From assembly GCA_035705985.1 (NCBI GenBank), contig DASSVP010000096.1, positions 1-6,722 on the forward strand: 6,722 bases of DNA. The letters are read 5' to 3'. Below are positions 1 through 5,364 of this stretch, piece after piece. A program made the translations under genes and the position numbers. Under the pieces are notes generated by a model. That model did not search any database and was not told where the DNA came from. It saw only the letters and a program-made list of their open reading frames with translations. How positions within the stretch are numbered: the first letter of the stretch is position 1; the number at the start of each line of letters is the position of its first letter. The stretch is from JACVRW01 sp035705985 (GTDB lineage: Bacteria > Actinomycetota > Thermoleophilia > Solirubrobacterales > Thermoleophilaceae).

Positions 1-147
1 GTACGCGCTGTTGACGAGCACGTTCTCGCCGTCGTAGTCGATCCAGACGGGGGTGGCCTGCGGCGATCCGTCCTCGCGGACGGTCGCGATCACGCCCCAG
101 TTGCGGTCGGTGAAGAGCGCAGCTTGCTTCTCGTTGAGTACGGCCAT
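1..147 (-). CDS. PPOX-class flavin/F420-dependent enzyme, N-terminal part
   Basis: The first 49 residues are visible, and the gene runs off the left edge of the window. The pattern NWGVIATVREDGSPQATPVW followed by IDYDGENVLVNSA is the opening beta-hairpin of the split-barrel pyridoxamine-phosphate-oxidase-like fold. In these families the segment after 'DGSPQ.TPVW' starts the FMN or F420 binding surface. The close fit to the actinobacterial 'PPOX class F420-dependent' subfamily suggests a cytosolic F420H2- or FMN-dependent reductase, but cofactor and substrate cannot be read from this fragment. The ATG at 147-145 follows a purine-rich AGAGGGGCGGG ribosome binding site. A possible -10 box (TACCCT, 192-187 on the minus strand) lies about 40 nt upstream with no clear -35. 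The gene is divergent from the next one across 108 bp. Confidence 0.85.
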   Translation of the reverse strand, partial: MAVLNEKQAALFTDRNWGVIATVREDGSPQATPVWIDYDGENVLVNSAY

Positions 148-240
148 CGATCCCGCCCCTCTCGTGTCGTTCGTGCCTGCCAACCAAGGGTAGGAAGCGC
201 GCGTGGGGCTGGGTCGCGGTTGTCCCGACCGTCGCCGGCC

Positions 241-246
241 TACGAT
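241..246 (+). promoter_or_regulatory. candidate -10 box (TACGAT), near-leaderless
   Basis: TACGAT fits TANNNT and ends 9 nt before the ATG at 256. There is no Shine-Dalgarno sequence in between. A weak -35 candidate, TTGTCC (220-225), is 15 bp upstream, which is short. The position predicts a transcript starting at or within a few bases of the start codon. Confidence 0.4.
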
Positions 247-255
247 CGTTGACTC

Positions 256-885
256 ATGGCCCCGACCGCCGAGGGAGAATCGCGCTGGTGGCTGAACAGC
301 GCCGAAGCCGCTCGCGAAGAGGCTCCCGGAAGCTTCTTCATCCCACCGGCCGAGAAAAGGCGCAACCTTGCGCCCGGCGACCGGGTCAAGCTCCTCTTCG
401 CGTTCGATCCGCCGGCGGCAGGCTTCCACGTCGAACGCATGTGGGTCGAGGTCGAGCACGGAGAAGGCGGCCGGTACCGGGGGAGGCTCCTCAACGAGCC
501 CTCGTACCTGAAGGGCCTTGCCTGCGGGGATACGGTCGAGTTCGGGCCGGAGCACGTGGCTGCCTACGCCTGGGATCCCGAGGAGCTCGGCTACGACCCG
601 GCGGCGAAGGCGTGGGTACCGCGAGCGGCAGTCGCCGTCGGCTCGGAACGCCCGCCGCGCGTGACGATGCGACCGCCGGAGCTGCGAGCGGCCGGGGGAG
701 ACAGCGGCTGGATTCTCTGGAAGGGAGACGAGCGCCGAGAGGACGTCACGAACGCCGAGCGCTTCTGCTGGTCCGAGCTGGGCTGGCTCACCGACCTCTT
801 CCCGGAGCTCGAAAGCGTCTTCCGAGCAGGCGGCGGCGACTGGCAATGGGATGCGGCAGCCGATGAGTACACGCCGACCGGCTAG
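256..885 (+). CDS. DUF2314-like plus Imm33/DUF2185-like two-domain protein
   Basis: This is a 209-residue soluble protein with no signal peptide or membrane helix. Residues about 38-102 (GDRVKLLFAF, ERMWVEV, GRYRGRLLNEPSYLKGL, GDTVEFGPEHV) match the pattern of DUF2314: a barrel-like domain with the ERMWV strand, the 'GRL.N.P' turn and the 'GD.V.FGPEH' ending. Residues about 134-205 (RVTMRPPELR, then GDSGWILWKGDE and the final acidic and tryptophan-rich part) resemble the Imm33/DUF2185 family, whose hallmark is 'DSGW....GDE' followed by a helical segment. Both families occur among polymorphic-toxin immunity proteins and also as free-standing proteins. No toxin is visible nearby, so a role in immunity is only a suggestion. 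The start is well fixed: an in-frame TGA lies two codons upstream (250-252). No ribosome binding site is present. The gene converges with the next one, with 2 bp between stops. Confidence 0.85.
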   Translation: MAPTAEGESRWWLNSAEAAREEAPGSFFIPPAEKRRNLAPGDRVKLLFAFDPPAAGFHVERMWVEVEHGEGGRYRGRLLNEPSYLKGLACGDTVEFGPEHVAAYAWDPEELGYDPAAKAWVPRAAVAVGSERPPRVTMRPPELRAAGGDSGWILWKGDERREDVTNAERFCWSELGWLTDLFPELESVFRAGGGDWQWDAAADEYTPTG

Positions 886-887
886 TG

Positions 888-1127
888 CTACCGGGCTCGA
901 CCGCCCCACCGGCCCCACGCCGGTGCGTCGCTCTCGCCCCACCAGGACTCCTTTCCGCAGCGGGCGCAGCGCACCTCGTACTCGCGGAACTCGTTGAGCG
1001 TCGGGTCGGCCCACGACGCTCCCGAACGGAATCCCGGCTCGCGGTGCTCGGTGCCGAGGTTCTCCACGAGCTTCCAGTCGTGGTGAAACGGTGGCAGGAG
1101 GACGCAGCGAAGTCCGCGACCGTTCAT
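888..1127 (-). CDS. small CxxC (zinc-ribbon-like) hypothetical protein
   Basis: The product is 79 residues with no recognised family. C8, the histidine pair H15-H16 and the C54-A-R-C57 knuckle (VRCARCGKE) could together form one zinc site, as in small treble-clef or zinc-ribbon proteins. The C-terminus is rich in tryptophan (SWWGE, APAWGRWGG). Codon third positions are almost all G or C, which supports real coding. The frame stays open far upstream into the neighbouring gene, but that extension is arginine-rich shadow sequence, so I chose the ATG at 1127. AAGG lies 11 nt upstream, overlapping a possible -10 box TAAGGT (1143-1138). The gene is divergent from the beta-propeller gene across 71 bp. 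The function is unknown; it may be a nucleic-acid or protein-binding adaptor, by analogy only. Confidence 0.62.
   Translation of the reverse strand: MNGRGLRCVLLPPFHHDWKLVENLGTEHREPGFRSGASWADPTLNEFREYEVRCARCGKESWWGESDAPAWGRWGGRAR
908..924 (+). terminator. possible hairpin terminator for the 256-885 gene
   Basis: ACCGGC (908-913) and GCCGGT (919-924) form a perfect 6-bp stem around the 5-nt loop CCCAC, 22 nt after the stop of the plus-strand gene. There is no T tract, which is common in very GC-rich genomes. The hairpin lies inside the 3' end of the opposing coding region, so its sequence may equally be explained by that protein. Confidence 0.3.
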
Positions 1128-1183
1128 CGCGTTGCGAACCTTACTGCCCTCTGCGGCATTGGTCCCTCGTTGGTCTCGGGGCC

Positions 1184-1189
1184 TACTCT
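1184..1189 (+). promoter_or_regulatory. candidate -10 box (TACTCT), near-leaderless
   Basis: TACTCT fits TANNNT and ends 9 nt before the ATG at 1199, with no Shine-Dalgarno sequence between. The -35 is unclear: TTGGTC at 1159-1164 gives a 19-bp spacer, and a second TTGGTC at 1170-1175 is too close. The minus-strand box for the divergent small gene (TAAGGT, 1143-1138) lies in the same 71-bp gap. Confidence 0.4.
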
Positions 1190-1198
1190 TCGCCCGCG

Positions 1199-2299
1199 AT
1201 GATCCGGCTTGGCCGCACGGCGACAGTGATTGGCTCCGCGCTCGCGCTCGCGGTTGCCTTCGGCTGCGGGGCCGCCGGCGGTGCGGCGGCGAAGGTGTCG
1301 CCGTGCGGGACCGCAACCGCTCCCACCTGGTCTCCCGACGGGACTCAGATCGCCTGGTTCGGCTACCGCTGGCCCCGGCCGCCCCATGGCCATGCCGTCG
1401 GCAGCTGGAACATCCTGCGGGCGTTCTGCGCTTCGGACGCAGACGGCAAGCACCTCCACCAGCTCCCGCGCACGGTCTGTAGCGAGCGCTGCGCCAACGA
1501 CCTGGGCGATCCGCCCGGCCAGCTCGACTGGGTCGGGCCGAGCCTCCTCGTCTACGGCAGCGACGACGGGGTCCACACGATCTCGGTCGGCCAGAAGCCC
1601 GACCTCCTCGCGAGGAAAGGGCCGGATCCGTACGCCATCGACGCGCGAGGTGATCGCGTCGCCACCAGCGACTTCGCATCAGCCTGCACGTCGTGCCGCG
1701 GGCCGGTGAGGATCTTCAGCGTTCCGTCCGGCGCCGTCGTAGGCGTGGTCGGCGGCAGGAAGCTCGAAAACAGCGAACCGAGCCTCTCACCCGACGGGAC
1801 GCAGGTCGTCTTCACGCGCACCCCCGCCACGGATTCAGGACAGCCCGCCATCTGGACCGCCGCGGCCGACGGCAGCCACCTGCAGCGGCTGGAGCGGAAG
1901 GGCAACAACCCGCTCTGGTCGCCCGCCGGCAATCGAATCGCCTACCTCGCCCCGACCGGGCCGGCACGGTGGGCCTGGCGGCTCGTGTCGCCACAGGGCG
2001 GTGTGAGCACGACGCTCCTGCGCAACGGCCCCGGAACCGTCTTCGGCTGGTCCCCGAACGGCCGCTGGATCGCCTTCCCGGACTCGAAGGGGAGGCTCGC
2101 CGTCATCGACGTCACGACGGGGAAGTTGCGGAGGCTGCTGAAGCTCCAGGTTCCCTATGGCCCGTCGAGTGTCGTCTGGTCGCCGAATTCGCAGCAGCTG
2201 CTGGTGATCTGGCGCCCTCCGGCCCGCTCGTCATGCCCGAGCGCCTTGTGGCGAGTCCCGATCGACGGCGCGAGGCCGCGCCTGGTCCACGGCTGCTGA
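1199..2299 (+). CDS. exported TolB-like beta-propeller (WD40-like/PD40) protein
   Basis: The product has 366 residues. Residues 1-31 form a Sec signal peptide: MIRLGR, a hydrophobic core to about 21, then an AAA cleavage-type site near 29-31. C23 follows AFG, a poor lipobox, so lipid attachment is doubtful. The rest carries five PD40-type strands, 'WSPDGTQIAW' (44-53), 'LSPDGTQVVF' (197-205), 'WSPAGNRIAY' (240-249), 'WSPNGRWIAF' (284-293) and 'WSPNSQQLLV' (327-336). Between them lie 'I.T...DG..L..L' strands, as in TolB-like propellers and WD40-like repeat proteins. Such domains usually act as protein-binding scaffolds; no catalytic residues are evident. Nine cysteines (including C94/C98 and C163/C166) suggest disulfides outside the cytoplasm. 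I chose the ATG at 1199 over an in-frame ATG at 1091, because only 1199 gives a terminal signal peptide and avoids overlapping the divergent gene. It ends tail-to-tail with the anti-sigma gene, 55 bp apart. Confidence 0.85.
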   Translation: MIRLGRTATVIGSALALAVAFGCGAAGGAAAKVSPCGTATAPTWSPDGTQIAWFGYRWPRPPHGHAVGSWNILRAFCASDADGKHLHQLPRTVCSERCANDLGDPPGQLDWVGPSLLVYGSDDGVHTISVGQKPDLLARKGPDPYAIDARGDRVATSDFASACTSCRGPVRIFSVPSGAVVGVVGGRKLENSEPSLSPDGTQVVFTRTPATDSGQPAIWTAAADGSHLQRLERKGNNPLWSPAGNRIAYLAPTGPARWAWRLVSPQGGVSTTLLRNGPGTVFGWSPNGRWIAFPDSKGRLAVIDVTTGKLRRLLKLQVPYGPSSVVWSPNSQQLLVIWRPPARSSCPSALWRVPIDGARPRLVHGC

Positions 2300-2336
2300 C
2301 TCCCGGCGGACGTCGTCAAGTCGGCCGCGGGCCAGG

Positions 2337-2352
2337 CTGGGCTTCGGCCCAG
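2337..2352 (+). terminator. UUCG-tetraloop hairpin between convergent genes
   Basis: CTGGGC (2337-2342), TTCG and GCCCAG (2347-2352) form a perfect 6-bp stem closed as C(UUCG)G, an exceptionally stable RNA tetraloop on the plus strand. It starts 37 nt after the beta-propeller stop and ends two bases before the opposing stop codon. No T tract follows, so termination by the hairpin alone, or with Rho, is inferred. On the minus strand the loop reads CGAA and should be less stable. Confidence 0.55.
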
Positions 2353-2354
2353 GT

Positions 2355-3188
2355 TCATCCGCCGAGGGGGAGCTCGCCCACCGAGGAGCCATACGGCCCC
2401 TTCCCCACGGCGACGCATACCTGCCCTCGGCCGAGGGTGTACTTCCTCGCGCCGGGGAAGATGGTGACGCTCGTCGAGCCGAGCCGGTTGCCACTGCTGT
2501 CGAGCAAGGCGAAGCGGGGCGTCCAGGTGCCCCGGTCACAGATGGAGCCCGGAATGGGGTCGGTGCCGACGATGAAGAAGCCGCTGGAGCCGACCGGAGC
2601 GGTCACCGCCTCGCCGTCGGGCGCATCGAACTGGACGGTGACTGCGCCCTTGTTTGTCGTATGGCCGACGACGACGAGTCTGCTGGAGCCGTTCCGCTCG
2701 GCCGAGATTCCACCCAGGCCGGCCCAGAAGGCGGTTGCATCGGGTGTGCTCGCGACGCAATCCCCTCCTTCGCCGTTCGCTCCGGGCCGACTCCACGGCG
2801 TGCTGACAAGCGTGCAAATGCCGCCCTGCTCGTTCGCCGTGGCGTAGAGCTGGTATTCGCCGTCACTCGCTACCAGCACGGCCTTCCCCGGCTGGGGGGT
2901 GAAGCCGAGCTGGGTCGCGTAGGAGCCGAGGTCCGACTTCACGCTGGTGGGAGCAGGAGATCCCGTCAGCCAGCCCGTGCCTGCGATCGCCAGGCTTGCG
3001 ATCGCGGCACTGACACCGAAGCCGACGGCCACGAGAGCGAACCGGGCCTGCCAACCCCGTACCCGCCGCGGCCCGCTCTCCGAGCGCGGGACAGCGAGTA
3101 CACGCTCCAAGAACTCATGTGGTGGCTCTCCGCTCTCCACCAGCGGATCGGCTTGCCTGACAAGTTCCAGCAGTGCCTGGTCGTTCAT
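2355..3188 (-). CDS. one-helix membrane protein, probable anti-sigma factor of the adjacent ECF sigma
   Basis: The product has 277 residues. Residues 1-49 are cytoplasmic and charged (MNDQALLELVRQADPL...). Residues about 50-74 form a single membrane helix. Residues 75-277 are a mostly beta extracytoplasmic domain with four cysteines (C125, C144, C217, C258). Its start codon overlaps the sigma factor stop as ATGA (3188-3185), so the two are translationally coupled, as expected for a sigma/anti-sigma pair. The cytoplasmic part has no HxxxCxxC zinc motif, so it is not a classical ZAS-type anti-sigma domain. The assignment therefore rests on coupling and topology, not on a recognised domain. The outer domain (VTVQFDAPDG at 183-192, GFFIVG at 203-208, FALLDSSGNRL at 226-236) resembles that of the membrane protein at 5365-6093. 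The gene could instead be an effector or sensor co-expressed with the sigma factor. Confidence 0.75.
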   Translation of the reverse strand: MNDQALLELVRQADPLVESGEPPHEFLERVLAVPRSESGPRRVRGWQARFALVAVGFGVSAAIASLAIAGTGWLTGSPAPTSVKSDLGSYATQLGFTPQPGKAVLVASDGEYQLYATANEQGGICTLVSTPWSRPGANGEGGDCVASTPDATAFWAGLGGISAERNGSSRLVVVGHTTNKGAVTVQFDAPDGEAVTAPVGSSGFFIVGTDPIPGSICDRGTWTPRFALLDSSGNRLGSTSVTIFPGARKYTLGRGQVCVAVGKGPYGSSVGELPLGG

Positions 3189-3751
3189 CGCTTCACTCCT
3201 GCGGTCAAGGGGATCTCGGTCGGTACGAGGTCGAGCCGGTCCGCCGCGGACGACTGCCGCGCCTCCAGGAGACGGCGAAGTCGGCGCTTCGCCCGGTGCA
3301 AACGAACACGGAACGCCACCGCCGACATGCCGACGAGGGCGGCCTCGTTCGGGGTCAACTCCTCCCACGCCACCAGCGTGAGCGCCTCGCGCTCCTTCTC
3401 GGACAGGCGCCCGAGCGCGTCGGCGACTCCGAGCTCGACCGGTGGATCACCCCGCTCGCCCGGACGCTCGAGACCTTCGAGCTTGCTCACGAGCGAACGT
3501 CGGCGAGCCAGAGAGCGACGCTGGGTCGCGAGCGTCTTGCGAGCCACACCCAGCAGCCACGGCCGGGCCTCGACCGGCACCTCGTCGAGACGACGCCAAG
3601 CAACCAGAAAGGTCTCGGCGACAACGTCCTCCACCAGATCCGGCTCGGCGCGGCGGCGGACGTAGGCCGCCACGTCGCGATAGTGACGGCGAAAGAGGGT
3701 CTCCATGCGCTCCTCGTCGACTCTCCGCGCCCCAGACGGCATCTCGTCCAT
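3185..3751 (-). CDS. ECF-family RNA polymerase sigma factor
   Basis: The product has up to 188 residues. Region sigma-2 spans about 17-83: METLFRRHYRDVAAYVRRR, then DLVEDVVAETFLVAWRRL (the polymerase-binding 2.2 helix and -10 recognition) and ARPWLLGVARKTL. A linker rich in charged residues follows. Region sigma-4 spans about 109-164: LGRLSEKEREALTLVAWE, LTPNEAALVGMS and the helix-turn-helix recognition part VRLHRAKRRLRRLL. The length and two-domain layout are standard for ECF factors. No extra C-terminal domain is present. The start is uncertain. The ATG at 3751 gives the full length with only a weak purine stretch upstream. The ATG at 3706 has GAGGAG just upstream (spacing about 3 nt) and begins directly at METLFRRHY. 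It is the first gene of a two-gene operon with the membrane protein and is divergent from an exported-protein gene. Self-regulation is common for ECF factors, but I found no confident ECF-type promoter here. Confidence 0.95.
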   Translation of the reverse strand: MDEMPSGARRVDEERMETLFRRHYRDVAAYVRRRAEPDLVEDVVAETFLVAWRRLDEVPVEARPWLLGVARKTLATQRRSLARRRSLVSKLEGLERPGERGDPPVELGVADALGRLSEKEREALTLVAWEELTPNEAALVGMSAVAFRVRLHRAKRRLRRLLEARQSSAADRLDLVPTEIPLTAGVKR

Positions 3752-3805
3752 CCACGTAGATGATGGCCGGCAAGAGGCCGCGCGTTACAGAACTCCCCCT
3801 TGGGC

Positions 3806-3816
3806 CGTGTGACACG
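3806..3816. promoter_or_regulatory. 11-bp palindrome in the sigma/exported-protein divergent gap
   Basis: CGTGT-G-ACACG is a perfect inverted repeat near the middle of the 107-bp gap between the sigma start (3751, minus) and the exported-protein start (3859, plus). It could bind a dimeric regulator of either side. Read on the minus strand it contains TGTCACA, which matches the -35 of ECF41-type promoters. No CGTC lies at the right distance, and the neighbouring sigma is not ECF41-like, so I do not call a promoter. Confidence 0.25.
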
Positions 3817-3858
3817 TACGCGGTGCCGAGGGTGCGGGGCCGTGCCGGAGTGGGGATC

Positions 3859-4905
3859 GTGAGATTCGCGGCCATGGCGTCGTTGGCCGTGGTTCTCGCG
3901 GTCGTGCTGTTTGCGTCGGCGTCCCGGGCAGAGGAATCGCAGGTGCGACAGCCGACGCCCCATGAGCGGTTGGAGATGACGCGAGTGGTCGACTGGATCT
4001 GGGGCTACGAGTCGCGGCCGACGCCCTTCCTTCACGTGCGCCGCTCAAAGGCGCGCCCGGTAGTCATCAGTGTTCGCGTATCGAGGCGCGACCCGCGTTA
4101 CGCGCTTGCTGCGGCTGAACTGCGCACACCAGCAGGCCGCCTTGTCGCCTGGGGGACGACGCTTGTTCTCCTACACCGCGTGCAGCCCGCGGCCGGCATC
4201 GTCGCGCACGATCCTTGGTCATACGTCTGGGACGGCACTCGTATCCCGGATGCCTGCACGGCGGCGACGCCGCAGGCGGTCCGCGATCTCGTCTGCCCCA
4301 ATCCCTGGGCAACGCTCGGCCTTCGGCCGCCGACGCTAGATCTGCGGTGGAAGCTGACGCTCCATGTTCCGGGCGACAACCTCCGCCGGATCGCGTGGAA
4401 GCACGTGACGGTTCCGGGCGCGGTCTGCGGCTCGGCAGCGCCGATCAGGCTGGGGCGGAGCCGGGTCCTCGGCCCCGGAGGAGCCGTAGTCCTCTCGCGC
4501 CTCTGGCCATGGTGGGCGCGGATAGAGGTCGCCGGAGGCGGCCCGGCCGCCTATGGCGACGTCACGGGAGACGGCAAAGACGAGGCTGCCCTGATCGTCA
4601 ACTGCGCGAACGGTGGCGGCACCGCTGATGGCCAGCTCGCGTTCGCCGCCGTCATCTACACAGCCTCGGCGAACAGCGTGCGCGTGGTCGGCATCGTTAC
4701 GCCCCGGCAACCCTTCCTGCCATCTACACCTCATGTGCCGCTGCTCCAGGTCACGCTCCGGCGCGGAGAGGTGATCTCACACGAGTTCTGGTACGGCGCC
4801 AGCGACGGGACGTGTTGCTCGTCGGGCCGCGCAACGACCGTCTGGCACTACAGGCGCGGGACGCTTGCACCCGGTCGCACCGTCGTGACGCGCAAGCCGC
4901 GCTAG
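3859..4905 (+). CDS. exported protein with FG-GAP-like DVTGDGKDEA motif (LppP/LprE-like C-terminal half)
   Basis: The product has 348 residues from the GTG at 3859. Residues 1-24 are a Sec signal peptide (MRFAAMASLAVVLAVVLFAS, ASRA cleavage type). Residues about 60-155 contain 'ISVRVSRRDPRYALAAAE' and an ordered pair of cysteines (C133, C146 in PDACTAATP...RDLVCP), a pattern I associate with secreted actinobacterial proteins of unknown function. Residues about 228-335 hold AYGDVTGDGKDEAALIVNC, an FG-GAP/integrin-like calcium-loop motif, and later DGTCCSSG with paired cysteines. This order (DxTGDGxDE, cysteine, vicinal CC) resembles LppP/LprE-type lipoproteins, but no lipobox cysteine is present. 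I chose GTG 3859 because GGAG lies 8 nt upstream and it places the signal peptide at the very N-terminus. The in-frame ATG at 3760 would leave 8 bp to the sigma gene and bury the signal. An ATG at 3874 is also possible. Function unknown; it may be a target of the divergent sigma factor. Confidence 0.8.
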   Translation: MRFAAMASLAVVLAVVLFASASRAEESQVRQPTPHERLEMTRVVDWIWGYESRPTPFLHVRRSKARPVVISVRVSRRDPRYALAAAELRTPAGRLVAWGTTLVLLHRVQPAAGIVAHDPWSYVWDGTRIPDACTAATPQAVRDLVCPNPWATLGLRPPTLDLRWKLTLHVPGDNLRRIAWKHVTVPGAVCGSAAPIRLGRSRVLGPGGAVVLSRLWPWWARIEVAGGGPAAYGDVTGDGKDEAALIVNCANGGGTADGQLAFAAVIYTASANSVRVVGIVTPRQPFLPSTPHVPLLQVTLRRGEVISHEFWYGASDGTCCSSGRATTVWHYRRGTLAPGRTVVTRKPR

Positions 4906-4932
4906 GAGCACGCTCTGGCCTGGGCCGGCGTT

Positions 4933-4947
4933 CCGGGAAGACCCCGG
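4933..4947 (+). terminator. weak hairpin after the exported-protein gene
   Basis: CCGGG (4933-4937) and CCCGG (4943-4947) pair around the loop AAGAC, 28 nt after the stop at 4905, with no T tract. The hairpin overlaps the place where a -35 element of the next gene should be, so it may have no role in termination. Confidence 0.2.
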
Positions 4948-4950
4948 CGC

Positions 4951-4956
4951 TAGAGT
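4951..4956 (+). promoter_or_regulatory. candidate -10 box (TAGAGT), leaderless type
   Basis: TAGAGT fits TANNNT and ends 8 nt before the GTG at 4965, with no Shine-Dalgarno sequence between. No recognisable -35 is present at 16-18 bp; that position is GC-rich. Confidence 0.4.
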
Positions 4957-4964
4957 CGGCAGTC

Positions 4965-5315
4965 GTGGACGCGGCGCGGACGTTCCGGCCCGGCGTACTC
5001 GGCGGGTACGACTCGGTGAAGGGGTTCGCGGTGATCGGAAGCGATGGTCGGGTCGGTCGCGTCTCGTGGGCGAGCTACGCGCCGGGCGAGAGTTACCTGG
5101 TCGTGACGACGGGGACGCTGCGACGGCGGCACCGGGTACTGCCGGCGGGCGCGGTCACGAGCGTCGGTGAGGAGAGGGTTCAGGTCGCGCTGAGCCGCGC
5201 GGAGATCGAGCACCTGCCGTTGCTTGCCGAGCCACAGGCTCCGGTCGCAGATGAGACCGTCGAGCAGATGCTCAACGCGTTCGAGCGGGCTGCCGCCTAC
5301 AGCGTCAAACAGTAG
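4965..5315 (+). CDS. small PRC-barrel-like protein
   Basis: The product has 116 residues and is soluble, with no signal or helix. Residues about 18-85 (VKGFAVIGSDGRVGRVSWAS, GESYLVVTTG, RRRHRVLPAGAVTSV, ERVQVALSRAEIEHLP) follow the PRC-barrel pattern: a strand with 'V.GSDG.VGRV', a strand displaying the value, a 'VLPAGAV..V' strand, and a final 'V.V.LSR.EI..LP' as in many actinobacterial PRC-barrel proteins. Such domains bind partners in photosynthetic reaction centres, RimM and sporulation-type proteins; no specific partner is visible here. The tail 95-116 (ADETVEQMLNAFERAAAYS) is probably helical. I chose the GTG at 4965 because the conserved domain starts shortly after it and a -10 box lies just upstream. 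The frame also stays open back to 4812, but that part overlaps the preceding gene. The next gene has its own promoter, so this one is probably monocistronic. Confidence 0.75.
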   Translation: MDAARTFRPGVLGGYDSVKGFAVIGSDGRVGRVSWASYAPGESYLVVTTGTLRRRHRVLPAGAVTSVGEERVQVALSRAEIEHLPLLAEPQAPVADETVEQMLNAFERAAAYSVKQ

Positions 5316-5329
5316 GACGTCACCCTCGC

Positions 5330-5358
5330 TTGACCTTAGCACTGGTGCTAGCGATAAT
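5330..5358 (+). promoter_or_regulatory. near-consensus sigma70-type promoter giving a leaderless mRNA
   Basis: TTGACC (5330-5335, 5 of 6 to TTGACA) and GATAAT (5353-5358, 5 of 6 to TATAAT) are separated by exactly 17 bp. A start site 7 nt after the -10 falls on the A of the ATG at 5365, so the transcript should be leaderless. It is by far the best promoter in the window and stands out as AT-rich against its surroundings. Confidence 0.78.
5337..5350. promoter_or_regulatory. inverted repeat (candidate operator) inside the promoter spacer
   Basis: TAGCAC-TG-GTGCTA is a perfect 6-2-6 inverted repeat lying wholly between the -35 and -10 boxes of the promoter at 5330-5358. A dimeric repressor bound here would block polymerase directly. 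The half-site TTAGCACT equals the start of the HrcA/CIRCE half-site (TTAGCACTC), but CIRCE has a 9-bp spacer and longer arms, so this is not a CIRCE element. Confidence 0.5.
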
Positions 5359-5364
5359 AGTCCT

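Noticed and set aside
1693..2847. Long plus-strand open frame of 384 codons crossing the convergent junction
   Set aside because: It lies antisense to the anti-sigma gene and out of frame with the propeller gene. Its composition is arginine-rich and low in hydrophobic pattern, as expected of a GC-rich shadow frame.
3189..3368. N-terminal extension of the anti-sigma frame upstream of 3188
   Set aside because: It overlaps sigma region 4 in another frame and is proline/arginine-rich. The ATGA overlap gives a much better start.
2661..3763. Plus-strand open frames opposite the sigma and anti-sigma genes (2661-3665 and 3173-3763)
   Set aside because: The minus strand encodes a clear ECF sigma factor and a coupled membrane protein. 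The plus frames are Arg/Ser/Ala-rich without any domain.
3780..3820. ECF41-type promoter (TGTCACA on the minus strand) driving the sigma operon
   Set aside because: No CGTC -10 at 16 bp, and the sigma lacks the C-terminal SnoaL-like domain typical of ECF41.
3760..3858. Earlier in-frame ATG (3760) for the exported-protein gene
   Set aside because: It would begin 8 bp from the divergent sigma start, has no ribosome binding site, and would place the signal peptide 33 residues inside the protein.
5336..5352. CIRCE (HrcA) operator
   Set aside because: Only the half-site TTAGCACT matches. CIRCE needs 9-bp arms separated by 9 bp, while here the arms are 6 bp separated by 2 bp, and no chaperone gene follows.
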